A DNA stretch of 64,000 bases from Acrocarpospora catenulata (GTDB lineage: Bacteria > Actinomycetota > Actinomycetes > Streptosporangiales > Streptosporangiaceae). The stretch is taken from positions 1 to 64,000 of the forward strand of contig NZ_JAHCST010000034.1 in NCBI RefSeq assembly GCF_018476525.1, given 5' to 3'. Every line of letters begins with the position of its first letter. Positions within the stretch are counted from its first letter, which is position 1. Under the pieces are notes generated by a model that worked only from the letters and a program-made list of their open reading frames with translations, had not been told where the DNA came from and made no database searches. A program made the position numbers and the translations under genes. Positions 1 to 8,811 of the stretch are shown here, piece by piece.

Positions 1-367
1 GCGAGTCCTTCCGCATGAAACAGGCACGAACCAGGACAGGTGGACGCCTCACTAAGAAATAGTCAACTTCACCAGGATGGAGACCTTGATCCGGCCACCA
101 GCGGCGACACGCACTTGGCCGTTGACAGCAGGCATAGCCCACCACCTGGTCCCCGCGTCGAGCCACGAGCAGTCGATACGGGCCAGTGGAGGAAAACTGT
201 CGGAACCAGGCACGCCGCTCATCCACGCTGATCCGTCGAGTGTCGAAAGTCGCGATCGAGTTCGCCGCCACGTCGTTGAGGAGGTCGACAATTCCGGGAA
301 GATCACCCTCATCTGCGACAGCAACCGCAACAGGTCCAGCACCATCAAACGTGCGCACATCGGTCAT
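1..367 (-). pseudogene. GNAT N-acetyltransferase, 5' part, runs off window edge
   Basis: The frame starting with ATG at 365-367 stays open to the window edge. Its first ~80 residues read as the N-terminal half of a phosphinothricin/amino-acid N-acetyltransferase of the GNAT fold: an ADEGDLPGIVDLLND helix, an ATFDTRRISVDERRAWF segment, and then strands ending LLVARRGDQVVGYA. After GYA the family should continue with a short loop and the acetyl-CoA-binding R/Q-x-x-G-x-G/A segment. The ~40 visible residues that follow are basic and Trp/Pro-rich and fit no GNAT. The other two frames do not restore similarity either. I infer a truncated or rearranged gene with a junction near position 125, but the rest lies outside the window. 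Confidence 0.6.
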
Positions 368-470
368 AGGTCACATTCTGATCAACCTGGGTCTGCCTCA
401 CCACCACCGATCGACCCAGCTGCACACCGTCAACGAGAAGGCGACGGGAAACGCCCTTCTTTCATTATCT

Positions 471-503
471 GGGAAACGATCATGTTGATCCTGGGAAGCA
501 ATC
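471..503 (+). repeat. Dispersed paired motif, copy 1
   Basis: GGGAAACGATC at 471-481 is followed exactly 22 bp later by GGGAAGCAATC at 493-503. The same pair with the same 22-bp step recurs at 31335/31357 and 47559/47581. The intervening bases begin with AT in all three copies, and a TC follows the second half. The function is unknown. Confidence 0.6.
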
Positions 504-543
504 TCCAGAAGTCCCACTCCATCACAGGCCAAACACACTCGTG

Positions 544-564
544 AACGGCCCACTGCGGGCCGTT
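544..564. terminator. Hairpin, terminator-like
   Basis: AACGGCCC (544-551) and GGGCCGTT (557-564) form a perfect 8-bp stem around ACTGC. There is only a weak T run, so this is a possible actinobacterial terminator or a repeat-associated hairpin. It is absent from the second copy of the neighbouring repeat. Confidence 0.45.
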
Positions 565-581
565 CTTGAGACGGCTCGGCT

Positions 582-718
582 GAAGTTGACGGGATCCCGT
601 CTGGTCTTGGTGATCAGGCGGGATCTTGTCGTTTCGGGGGTTTTCGAGTCGGGTTCGCCCTGGTTTGGGGGCCGCGGAGCAGGTGTCCGGGAAGGCCCAG
701 GTGGTGCCAGGCCGCTGG
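582..718 (+). repeat. Direct repeat, copy A
   Basis: This ~137-bp segment starts GAAGTTGACGGGATCC and aligns almost without gaps to 2054-2190 in the same orientation. By eye roughly four fifths of positions match, with identical blocks such as CGGGATCTTGTCGTTTC. Short matches upstream (ACTCGTGAAC; GGGAAACGATC) suggest the unit once extended further left. Together the two copies bracket the gene at 1155-1976. Confidence 0.7.
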
Positions 719-1154
719 TGGAGGTCCGAGTTCGCGTTGCTGGCATGGCGATGCCGCCGCCGGGCTGGGTGCTGCGACAAGGTGATCTGAATTGCGGTTA
801 TGGGACGGGTGGTGGGCTGCTGCGGCCCGCGAGTGGCATGCGGTACGTCTGTGGAGTACGCCCCCGCCACGAGGGGCTTCGGTCGGGCGTCGGGGGCAAG
901 GCGAGGGGTTGGCCGCAGGGTGGGCGGCTCGTGGTCGGGTGTCGGTCAGGTCGATGGCGGTGGGCCGGCACGTAGGTATAACACTTTGCCGGAGAATATC
1001 TTGATGAAGTAGCGTGAACGGCGTGACTGCCGGGTCGGCCTTGGGCCACGCATCAGAGAGCAGCCCGGCTGACGCTTGATCGCCGGGTGGGCACGCGGCC
1101 CGCCGTCTTCTTCTCCATTCAGTACGGCACAGCAGGAACTACCAATGGAGAAGA

Positions 1155-1976
1155 ATGGATTTCAACAAGCAGGTCATCGACGAGTTCCGCGCCAACAACG
1201 GCCAAGTCGGTGGTTATTTCGAGGGAGCGAGGCTGCTCCTGCTCACCACCACGGGCGCCCGCTCGGGCAAGCCACACACGACCCCGCTCGCCTACCTGCC
1301 CGACGGCGCCGGGCGCATGCTGGTCATCTCCTCCGCCGGGGGAGCGCCGAACAACCCGGACTGGTACCACAATCTGAAGGCCAACCCGCGCGCCACCGTC
1401 GAGACCGGCAGCTTCATCTTCGACGTCGAGGCGGAGGTCCTGGAGGGCGCCGAGCGTGACATGGCGTTCGCCCGCGCGGTGGAAGGCGACCCTGGCTGGG
1501 CCGGCTACCAGGCGAAGACGACGCGCACCATCCCGGTCGTCGCACTTCGCGTGGCTGGTCCGCCCCGGGGTAGCGCACCGTCGGGTGGTGCGTTCCTCAA
1601 GCTGGTGCACGATGGCTTCCGCCGCGAACTCGCGCTGATCCGCAGGGAGCTGTCCGATTCAGGACGGCCAGGCCTGGGTGTACAGCTGAGGATCAACTGC
1701 CTGACCGTCTGCCAGGGGCTGCACCATCACCACACGGGCGAGGACACCATGATTTTCCCCGGCTTGGCCGAGCAGCATCCCTCGCTCACTCCGATCTTGG
1801 AGCGGCTGGCCAAGGAGCACGACCGGATCGCCGTACTCCTGGAAGAGCTGGAGCAGGCCCTTTCCGGTGAGGATCCGGTGAAGGTACGGGCCGAGATCGA
1901 ACGGCTCGTCGATGAGCTTGAAGCGCACCTGACGTATGAGGAAGAACAACTGATCCCGATTCTCGATCTCTCCTGA
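1155..1976 (+). CDS. Deazaflavin-type nitroreductase fused to hemerythrin domain
   Basis: The first ~135 residues are a split-barrel domain of the F420H2-dependent nitroreductase/DUF385 family: TTTGARSGKPHTTPLAYL, then a P-NN-PDWYHNLKANPRATVE block typical of Ddn-like enzymes. From about residue 150 the protein becomes a four-helix hemerythrin (HHE) domain, with candidate metal ligands in the HDGFRRE, HHHHTGED and KEHDRI segments and a final EEEQLIPIL helix. Fusions of these domains are known in actinomycetes. The likely role is F420-linked reduction of a small quinone or nitro compound, with a diiron site sensing or binding oxygen. GGAG at 1147-1150 supports the ATG at 1155. It stands alone between two copies of a direct repeat. 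Confidence 0.88.
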   Translation: MDFNKQVIDEFRANNGQVGGYFEGARLLLLTTTGARSGKPHTTPLAYLPDGAGRMLVISSAGGAPNNPDWYHNLKANPRATVETGSFIFDVEAEVLEGAERDMAFARAVEGDPGWAGYQAKTTRTIPVVALRVAGPPRGSAPSGGAFLKLVHDGFRRELALIRRELSDSGRPGLGVQLRINCLTVCQGLHHHHTGEDTMIFPGLAEQHPSLTPILERLAKEHDRIAVLLEELEQALSGEDPVKVRAEIERLVDELEAHLTYEEEQLIPILDLS

Positions 1977-2053
1977 AGTCCGAGGAATTGGGAAACGATC
2001 TTCCTTTCCCCTCTGAATACACAGCGCAGCCGTACTCGTGAACACCCCAGATG

Positions 2054-2190
2054 GAAGTTGACGGGATCCTGTCTGATCTTGCTGATCGGGCGGGATCTTG
2101 TCGTTTCAGGGGAGCCCGAGCCCGGTTCTGCCTGGTTTGGGGGCTGCCGGGCATGGGTCGCGGAAGGCACGGGGGTGTCAGGCCGCTTGC
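2054..2190 (+). repeat. Direct repeat, copy B
   Basis: Second copy of the segment at 582-718, in the same orientation and 1472 bp further on. It lies just downstream of the reductase/hemerythrin fusion and before the 3' end of the convergent membrane-protein gene. It encodes nothing recognisable. Confidence 0.7.
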
Positions 2191-2245
2191 GGAGCAGGGA
2201 GATCTTCTTGTTGCCGCCTCCGCACTGTGCGGCCACGTGTGCCGC

Positions 2246-2908
2246 TCACTGCCTCCGCAGATAGCGCCAGCCCAGTACGCCGTACCAGATCATGATTGGC
2301 AGGTAGAGGGCGTAGCCGAGCTGTTCCGATGCCTCCGACGGGTCGTCGGCCGCGGTCGTCCACGGCAGCGCGACCGCGGCCAGGCCGCAGAGCCCCGCGA
2401 TGATGCCGGCCCCGCGAAGCCCGCTGGGCATGGGGACTCCTACTGCGGTGGCCGTCGCGGCGGCGACCCAGAGCAACCCCGCCAGGTTGACCGTCCACTT
2501 GGCGGTGAGCAGCACTGCGGTGGCCACAGTGGCGGCGGCCGGTGTGACCGGATCGGTGCTCAGACGGGTCAGTGCCAGGTTTCCGGCATCGTGAAGCAGT
2601 CCCGCCAGCCCGGCGGCGGCCAGCAGCCCACCGGCGAGCACTGTCAGGTGCGGCCTGGGCGCGACATGCGGGCTCGCGGCCATGACCAGCCCGGCCGCGG
2701 TCAACGCCAGCCAGCCCAGTATGTCGAAGGCCAGTTCGGTCAGGTGCAGCCCAACCTGCTCGCCCACTGCGGCGAGCGCGGCGTCGGGGTCGGCCGGATT
2801 CAGGGTCAGCCCCGATGGCACCACGATGGCCGCACCGGCAATCATGGCCACCAGCGAGATCAGCAGCAGGACACCGGTAAGCCGGGCCCCGGGGTTCAGA
2901 TCAGTCAT
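2246..2908 (-). CDS. Integral membrane protein, DUF4386-like
   Basis: A 220-residue hydrophobic protein with about six predicted transmembrane helices: LTGVLLLISLVAMIAGAAIVV near the N-terminus, three central Ala/Leu-rich helices, and a last pair before a basic LGWRYLRRQ tail. The length and helix pattern resemble small DUF4386-type membrane proteins, but no catalytic residues stand out, so substrate and role are unknown. It is transcribed divergently from a MerR regulator. A MerR-type promoter (2917-2948) places the transcription start a few bases before the ATG, implying leaderless translation and control by that regulator. Confidence 0.75.
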   Translation of the reverse strand: MTDLNPGARLTGVLLLISLVAMIAGAAIVVPSGLTLNPADPDAALAAVGEQVGLHLTELAFDILGWLALTAAGLVMAASPHVAPRPHLTVLAGGLLAAAGLAGLLHDAGNLALTRLSTDPVTPAAATVATAVLLTAKWTVNLAGLLWVAAATATAVGVPMPSGLRGAGIIAGLCGLAAVALPWTTAADDPSEASEQLGYALYLPIMIWYGVLGWRYLRRQ

Positions 2909-2916
2909 GGACGGTG

Positions 2917-2948
2917 ACGGTAGAACCCTGACGCAGGGAGAAGGTCAA
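2917..2948 (-). promoter_or_regulatory. MerR-type promoter with long spacer and dyad
   Basis: Reading the minus strand, a TTGACC -35 (2943-2948) and a TACCGT -10 (2917-2922) are separated by 20 bp, the stretched spacing typical of MerR-family activation. A perfect dyad CCCTG-ACG-CAGGG (2926-2938) sits inside the spacer. The promoter points at the membrane protein starting at 2908. Confidence 0.75.
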
Positions 2949-2971
2949 CACGCTGAGGACAGGGAGTCGTC

Positions 2972-3700
2972 ATGTGGCGGATCGGTCAACTGGCGCGTAT
3001 GGCCGGGGTATCCCAACGCACCCTCCGTCACTACGACAAGATCGGGCTGCTGGTGCCCGCCGCGGTGGATCGAGTTACGGGTTATCGCTGGTACGGCGTG
3101 GCCGAGTTGTCCCGGCTGGAGCGCATCCGAGGATTACAACGCCTCGGCCTGCCGCTGCGCCGGATCACCGATCTGCTCGACGCGCCCGAGGAACAGGTGC
3201 GACAGGCCTTGGCCGAAAATGTGACGAGTCTCCATCGCGACATCGCCGCATTGGCCGCGACCGCTGCTCAGGCTGAGGACCATCTCATGACGCCCCTGTC
3301 GATACTGCCTCAGCAGACCACGGTGGGGCCGCGCCGCCTGCGCGTACGCCGCCTGCGTATCGAGCACGCGTCGGAGTTGGCCGTCATCTGCGCGGCGGGA
3401 TCGCCGTCGACCTTGCTGACCTGGCTCGGCGGACATCCGACGGGTGGCTTCGCCGCAGCGGTGACCACCGATCGGGGCGGCGAGCAACTCATTCTGCCCG
3501 CCCGCGCCGTTGTGCGCGCCGTCGTCCCCTCCTCGATCGGTGTCGTCCGCGCCGGTGAGGAGTTGTTCGGTTGGTTGCACCGCCAGGGGCTGACCGTCGC
3601 CGGCCCCACTCTGGAAGATCACCTCATCGACGCGGGCGGTGCCCACGCCACCGTTCTGGAGGTGCCGGTGGACCGGAGCCACCATGTCGGCCTGGCTTGA
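2972..3700 (+). CDS. MerR family transcriptional regulator
   Basis: The N-terminal ~75 residues are a MerR winged helix-turn-helix: IGQLARMAGVSQRTLRHYDKIGLL, then GYRWYGVAELSRLERI and GLPLRRITDLL. An Ala-rich dimerisation coiled coil (about 75-105) follows. The C-terminal ~135 residues resemble the effector-binding half of GyrI/BltR-like MerR proteins, which sense small hydrophobic molecules. AGGGAG lies upstream of the ATG. It is divergent from the membrane protein ending at 2246, and the intervening 63 bp contain a MerR-type operator, so that gene is its probable target. The ligand is unknown. Confidence 0.88.
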   Translation: MWRIGQLARMAGVSQRTLRHYDKIGLLVPAAVDRVTGYRWYGVAELSRLERIRGLQRLGLPLRRITDLLDAPEEQVRQALAENVTSLHRDIAALAATAAQAEDHLMTPLSILPQQTTVGPRRLRVRRLRIEHASELAVICAAGSPSTLLTWLGGHPTGGFAAAVTTDRGGEQLILPARAVVRAVVPSSIGVVRAGEELFGWLHRQGLTVAGPTLEDHLIDAGGAHATVLEVPVDRSHHVGLA

Positions 3701-3704
3701 AATG

Positions 3705-3733
3705 ACTTGCGTGGTCTCCACCGGCCCGCAAGT
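3705..3733. terminator. Hairpin downstream of merR gene
   Basis: ACTTGCG (3705-3711) pairs with CGCAAGT (3727-3733), just after the regulator stop. This is a probable intrinsic terminator without a U tract. Confidence 0.5.
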
Positions 3734-3875
3734 CTGGCTCACCTAGCGCCTGGGCCACCTCCCTGGGTACGCATCGTCCGGCCGGAACTGGGGTTCAAGC
3801 CGTGGCGCGGTACGGCCTGGCGCGACCGCCGGTAGACGCGGTTCGGCCCAAGAAAGTTTCGGAGCATCCCAGTCC

Positions 3876-5081
3876 ATGACCGATCAGTTCACGACGAAGG
3901 CCACCTATGGCCAGGTTTTCGCGGTCACACAGTTCCGTGCCCTATTCGCGGCTCGGCTGCTTGGCGTTATGTCGGACACGCTGCGGTCCGTCGCGCTGGC
4001 GGTGCTGGTGTTCAACCAGACCAACTCTCCGTTGTTGACGGCGGTGGCGTTCACGATCGGCTTCCTCCCCCAAGCCGCAGGCGGCCTGTTTCTCGCCGCG
4101 ATGGCGGACCGGTTCTCGCCGCGGACCCTCATCACCACGGGTTACGCCCTCCAGTGCGCGGTCGGGCTGCTGCTCGCGTTCGGACACCTCCCGGTCGCGG
4201 TCAGCCTGCTCCTCGTCGCGGGCGTGGCCTGCCTGACACCGGTCACCACCGGAGCCGCGGGCCGAGTCCTGGCGGAGATCCTCACCGGCGATACCTACGT
4301 GCTTGGGCGTTCGCTGAACTACCTCGTCGCGGTTGCGGCGCAGTTGGTGGGCATGGCCGCTGGTGGGGCGCTGACCGCGTGGCTGGGCGTGGAGCGGACG
4401 ATGCTGGTCACCGCAGGGGCGCATCTGCTCGCGTTGGTGATCAGCCGCCTGTTCCTGTCGCGCACGGAGGCGGTCCGCGCGGGCGGGTCGATCGTGCGTA
4501 AGACCTTGCAGGGTAACGCCGCGCTCGTCGCCGCCCCCGGGGTCGCCAAGCTGATCATGGTCCAGTGCCTGCCCGCCGCGTACTTGGCCGCAGCAGGAAG
4601 CCTGCTCATTCCGTACTCCGCGCAGCGTGCGTTCAGCCCAACGGAGACCGGTCTCCTGTTGGCAGCCACGTCAGTCGGCATGCTCGTCGGCGACATCGTG
4701 GTCGGGCGAGCGTTCGCGCCTGCCGCCCGGGAACGACTCGTCCTGCCACTGCTGCTGGTCATGGGCACGCCCCCGATCGCGCTCATCCTGGACCTGCCGC
4801 ATCCGGCGATCGCCGCGGTGTACGTGATCACCGGCGTGGGATCCGCCTACCTGCTCGGCCTGCAGCGACGCTTTCTGGAGGCGGTCCCGTCCGACCTCCA
4901 GGGACAGGGTTTCGCGCTGCTCAACACCACCACTATGACCATCCAGGGGATCGGACCCCTGGTCTTCGGCGTGTTCGCGGAATTCCTCCCGGTCGGCCTC
5001 GCGATCGCCCTGACCGGGGTGAGCAGCGTGATCACCACACTCTTCCTGCGCGACGCGATCCGCCCACGCACGTCCGGCTGA
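3876..5081 (+). CDS. MFS transporter
   Basis: A 401-residue major facilitator with about 12 hydrophobic helices. The first half has LFAARLLGVMSDTLRSVALAVLVF, and the loop AAMADRFSPRTLITTGY matches the cytoplasmic loop 2-3 signature of drug-efflux MFS members. The second half opens with MVQCLPAAYLAAAGSLLIPY. Overall resemblance is to actinobacterial drug or macrolide exporters, but the substrate cannot be named. It follows the MerR gene in the same direction after a hairpin and 175 bp, so it is probably a separate unit. Confidence 0.85.
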   Translation: MTDQFTTKATYGQVFAVTQFRALFAARLLGVMSDTLRSVALAVLVFNQTNSPLLTAVAFTIGFLPQAAGGLFLAAMADRFSPRTLITTGYALQCAVGLLLAFGHLPVAVSLLLVAGVACLTPVTTGAAGRVLAEILTGDTYVLGRSLNYLVAVAAQLVGMAAGGALTAWLGVERTMLVTAGAHLLALVISRLFLSRTEAVRAGGSIVRKTLQGNAALVAAPGVAKLIMVQCLPAAYLAAAGSLLIPYSAQRAFSPTETGLLLAATSVGMLVGDIVVGRAFAPAARERLVLPLLLVMGTPPIALILDLPHPAIAAVYVITGVGSAYLLGLQRRFLEAVPSDLQGQGFALLNTTTMTIQGIGPLVFGVFAEFLPVGLAIALTGVSSVITTLFLRDAIRPRTSG

Positions 5082-5082
5082 G

Positions 5083-5121
5083 GCTGCCCCGAGAGTGCCA
5101 GCCCTGGCGAATGGGGGCAGC
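5083..5121. terminator. Terminator after MFS gene
   Basis: GCTGCCCC (5083-5090) pairs with GGGGCAGC (5114-5121), immediately after the MFS stop codon. Confidence 0.5.
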
Positions 5122-5354
5122 GGACGCCGTGGCGCCGGCCCCCTTCTGCTGTGGCGAGTGATGACTTTCGTCGATCGATGGCAAAAGAGTATGGGCAAGG
5201 CGAAGATCCCGCCGTATATTACGGCGAAGGACAGCGTTAATTTCTCAATGTTACAGCGACTGAGACCCAGCATCCGCCGTTGATCATCATATCGGCGGTG
5301 CGTAACCCCCCACGCCACGCTGAACGCGGCACCCTCACCGAGATGGGACTGGCC

Positions 5355-8300
5355 ATGCGGAAATTACCCCTGTTATCCGTCCTACTGCTCACCGCACTCT
5401 CATGGCTCGTCGTACCGGCTCAAGCGCGCGCGGCGGTGCCGCCGCAGGAGCCGGGCGTCACCCTGCGCACCTACGACGTCCAGGTTGAACTGTCCAAGCT
5501 CTGCACGCTCAAGCCTGGTCAGACACCCAACGTGGACAAGCTGATGCCCGCGATCGACTGGACCTCCGACGCCGACTTCGGCCTGACCGACATGTTCGTC
5601 ACCGAGGTCATCGGCAACATCTCCATCGCCGCCGCAGGCACGTACGAGTTCCGGCTCACCAGCGACGACGGCTCCCGGCTGCGTATCGACGACACCGTCG
5701 TGATCACCAACGAGGGGCGGCACGGGGCGATCGCCGTGGACGGCACGATCACCCTGACCACCGGCTACCACGCGCTGCGCATCGACCACTTCGAGCACCT
5801 GTACGGCCAGCGGCTCAAGCTGGAGTGGAAACCACCCGGATCCTCGGCGTTCACCCTCGTGCCGAACTCGGTGCTGAGCACGGACGCGGACGTGGTGCGG
5901 GTCACCGCCCCCGGGCGCAAGGAGTGCGAGAGCGGCGCCGACTCTCCGGGCGACGGGCTGCCGCTGGATTCGGTACACCCGGACTTCACGCTCACCGACC
6001 TGCGACCGGACGGTTTCCAGCCGCAGGTGACCGCGATGGACTGGCTGCCCGACGACCGGTTGGCGATCGCCACGTGGGGCGGCTCGGAAACCAAGCTCGG
6101 CGAGGTCTACCTGCTCGGCAACGTCACAGGCAATACCTCACCCGCGCAGGTGACCATCAAGAAGATCGCCAGCGGGCTTCAGGAGCCCATGGGCATCAAG
6201 TACGTGGACGGCAAGCTCTACGTGTCGGAGAAGTCCCGGCTGGTGGAGCTGAACGACACCAACGGCGACGAGGTCGCCGACAACCTCAGGACCGTGGCGA
6301 CTTGGCCGTTCGGCGGCAATTTCCACGAGTTCGCGTTCGGGCTGCTCTACCGTGACGGCCACTTCTACATCAACCTCTCCGTCGCCATCAACTACGGCGG
6401 CGCCACCACCGACCCGCAGCCGGCGCGGGACAGGGGCACGACCATCAAGGTCAACAAGGCCACCGGCGCGGTCGAGTACATCGCCGGCGGTCTGCGCACG
6501 CCCAACGGGCTCGGCTGGGGTCCGGAGGGTGACCTGTTCGTCATGGACAACCAGGGCGGCTGGCTGCCCGCCTCGAAACTGGTGCACATCAAGAAGGACC
6601 GGTTCTTCAACCACTACACCAACCCTGACGGCCCGTTCGATGACAACCCGGTGAGCGCGCCCGTGCTCTGGCTGCCGCACAACGAGATCGCCAATTCCCC
6701 CAGCACGCCGCTGGTCATGAAGCGGGGCAGGTTCGCGGGGCAGATGTTGTTCGGCGACGTCACCTACGGCGGGATCCAGCGCGCCTACCTCGAGAAGGTC
6801 AACGGCGAGTACCAGGGCGCGGTCTTCCGCTTCACCCAGGGCCTTGAGGCAGGGGTCAACCGGATCAGCCTGGGGCCCGACGGCGCCATCTACGCCGGAG
6901 GTCTCGGCGCCGGCGGAAACTGGGGCCAGCCGGGCAAGCTCACCTATGGGCTGCAGAAGCTGACCCCCGGCGACGACAAGGCTTTCGACATCCTGAAGAT
7001 GCGCGCGATCGAGGGCGGCTTCGAGCTGGAGTACACCCAGCCGCTGTCGGCCGAGACCGCCACGTCGCTGGCGGCCAGGTATCAGGCCACCCAGTGGCGG
7101 TACGCCGCGGCCTCCACCTACGGTGGCCCCAAGGTGGACGAGGAGCCGCTGACCATCACCTCCGCGAAGGCGACCGCCGGCGGGAAGAAGGTCACGCTCA
7201 AGATCGCGGGTCTCAAGCCGGGGCGCGTGGTGCACCTGCGGTCGCCGCGCCCGTTCAGCTCGGCATCGGGGCAGCCGCTGTGGAGCACCGAGGCCTGGTA
7301 CACGCTCAACTCGATGGTCGACGGCCCGGCGACGGATACCACGTACGAGGCGGAGAGCGCCTCACACAGCGGCGGCGCGAAGCTGAACACCGACCATCTG
7401 AGCTACTCGGGAAGCGGCTTCGTCGACGGCTACTGGAGCGCGGGAGCGGCCACGCAGTTCGCCGTACGCGCGGCCGAGGCCGGCACGTACCACGTGGGCC
7501 TGCGCTACTCCAACGGCCCGCACCCCGCACCCGGCACCAAATCTCTGAGCGTGTACGTCAACGGGACCAAGGTCAGGCAGGTGCCGCTGCCCACCACGGA
7601 AACGTGGGACCTGTGGGCCACCCGGGTCGAACCGCTCGTGTTGCAGGCAGGCGCCAACACCATCGCCTACAAGTACGACAGCGGCGACACGGGCAACGTG
7701 AACCTGGACTCCATCACCGTGGCCGCGCGACCGGTACTCGAGGCGGAGAACGCGTCGCTGCGCGGTGGTGCGAACGTGAGCACGAACCATCAGGGCTACA
7801 CCGGCACGGGCTTCGTCGACGGCTACACGGCCGCGGGCGCGAGCACGACGTTCACCGTGCGGACGGACTCACCCGGCATGCACAACGTCGGGCTCCGCTA
7901 CGCGGCCGGCGCCGGTACGTCGGTGAGCGTGTACGTCAACGGCGACAAGGTCAGGCAGGTGCGGCTGGCCGGCACCGGCGGCTCGGACGCCTGGGCCGTC
8001 CAGACGGAGGCGCTCAGTCTGAAGCGGGGTGCGAACAGGATCGAGTACAGGTACGACTCCGGCGATACGGGACAGGTCAACCTCGACCACATCACCGTGT
8101 CGAAGGCACAGCGGATCACGCTGTTCGACGGGTCCAGTCTGGCGGCGTGGGAGAAACGGGCCGGCGGGTCGGCGACCTGGCCGATCGCGAACGGCTCCAT
8201 GGAGTCCTATGGCGGCGACATCCGTACCCGGCAGACGTTCGGCGACTTCAAGCTCCACGTCGAGTGGTACGTGCCGGACTACCCGCCGGACGTGACCGGG

Positions 8301-8696
8301 CAGCAGCGCGGCAACAGCGGCGTCTTCCTCCAGGAACGCTACGAGATTCAGGTCCTGGAGTCCTACGGTGACACCACGCCGGCCGCCAACGAGGCGGGCG
8401 CGATCTACTCCAAGCGCGCGCCCGACTACAACATGGCCACCGCCCCAGGAACGTGGCAGACCTACGAGATCACCTTCCGCGCGGCCCGTTACACCAGCGC
8501 GGGAGTGAAGGTCGACAACGCGCGGGTCACGGTCGTCTGGAACGGCGTGGTGGTGCACAACGACGTGGCCATCGACGGCGGCACCGGCGACAACATCCCG
8601 GAGAGTGCGGCGTCGGGCGGGATCCGCCTCCAGGACCACGGCGACCCCGGTGAGAATCCCCGCTTCCGCACCGTGTGGATCGAACCCGTCTCCTGA
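5355..8696 (+). CDS. Secreted PA14 / beta-propeller / CBM6x2 / DUF1080 protein
   Basis: A 1113-residue exported protein. ATG 5355 is chosen because a Sec signal peptide begins there (MRKLPLLSVLLLTALSW, cleavage after AQARA); the longer frame from 5280 adds 25 residues that disrupt it. Modules in order: PA14-like domain (about 33-175); sorbosone/PQQ-dehydrogenase-like six-bladed propeller (about 205-560) with RTPNGLGWGPEGDLFVMDNQG; a beta-sandwich linker; two CBM6/CBM35 domains (about 662-790 and 793-915), each opening with an EAE(S/N)AS segment and ending GDTG-VNLD; and a 3-keto-disaccharide hydrolase/DUF1080 jelly roll (about 920-1112) with RGNSGVFLQERYEIQVLES. It probably binds and processes oxidised sugars outside the cell. 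A 12-bp stem terminator follows. Confidence 0.88.
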   Translation: MRKLPLLSVLLLTALSWLVVPAQARAAVPPQEPGVTLRTYDVQVELSKLCTLKPGQTPNVDKLMPAIDWTSDADFGLTDMFVTEVIGNISIAAAGTYEFRLTSDDGSRLRIDDTVVITNEGRHGAIAVDGTITLTTGYHALRIDHFEHLYGQRLKLEWKPPGSSAFTLVPNSVLSTDADVVRVTAPGRKECESGADSPGDGLPLDSVHPDFTLTDLRPDGFQPQVTAMDWLPDDRLAIATWGGSETKLGEVYLLGNVTGNTSPAQVTIKKIASGLQEPMGIKYVDGKLYVSEKSRLVELNDTNGDEVADNLRTVATWPFGGNFHEFAFGLLYRDGHFYINLSVAINYGGATTDPQPARDRGTTIKVNKATGAVEYIAGGLRTPNGLGWGPEGDLFVMDNQGGWLPASKLVHIKKDRFFNHYTNPDGPFDDNPVSAPVLWLPHNEIANSPSTPLVMKRGRFAGQMLFGDVTYGGIQRAYLEKVNGEYQGAVFRFTQGLEAGVNRISLGPDGAIYAGGLGAGGNWGQPGKLTYGLQKLTPGDDKAFDILKMRAIEGGFELEYTQPLSAETATSLAARYQATQWRYAAASTYGGPKVDEEPLTITSAKATAGGKKVTLKIAGLKPGRVVHLRSPRPFSSASGQPLWSTEAWYTLNSMVDGPATDTTYEAESASHSGGAKLNTDHLSYSGSGFVDGYWSAGAATQFAVRAAEAGTYHVGLRYSNGPHPAPGTKSLSVYVNGTKVRQVPLPTTETWDLWATRVEPLVLQAGANTIAYKYDSGDTGNVNLDSITVAARPVLEAENASLRGGANVSTNHQGYTGTGFVDGYTAAGASTTFTVRTDSPGMHNVGLRYAAGAGTSVSVYVNGDKVRQVRLAGTGGSDAWAVQTEALSLKRGANRIEYRYDSGDTGQVNLDHITVSKAQRITLFDGSSLAAWEKRAGGSATWPIANGSMESYGGDIRTRQTFGDFKLHVEWYVPDYPPDVTGQQRGNSGVFLQERYEIQVLESYGDTTPAANEAGAIYSKRAPDYNMATAPGTWQTYEITFRAARYTSAGVKVDNARVTVVWNGVVVHNDVAIDGGTGDNIPESAASGGIRLQDHGDPGENPRFRTVWIEPVS

Positions 8697-8704
8697 CCTC
8701 ATCC

Positions 8705-8750
8705 GCCCGGCAGGCCGTCCCGCCCTCTGCGGGTGGCCGGCCTGCCGGGC
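8705..8750. terminator. Strong hairpin terminator
   Basis: GCCCGGCAGGCC (8705-8716) and GGCCTGCCGGGC (8739-8750) form a perfect 12-bp stem with an internal CCCGC/GCGGG hairpin. It lies 9 bp after the preceding stop codon and before the chitinase promoter. Confidence 0.75.
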
Positions 8751-8811
8751 CATGAGCGCGCCCCTTGGGTCTTTACCTCTCGTCTGCCTGGGTCTACGCT
8801 CCGAACTGTTA

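Larger units (their letters stand above)
368..1154. other. Intergenic stretch without a convincing gene
   Basis: No frame here shows recognisable domains; the predicted ORFs are low-complexity GC shadows. It holds one copy of a paired 11-bp motif (471-503), a hairpin (544-564) and copy A of a direct repeat (about 582-718). GGAG at 1147-1150 serves the next gene. Confidence 0.6.
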
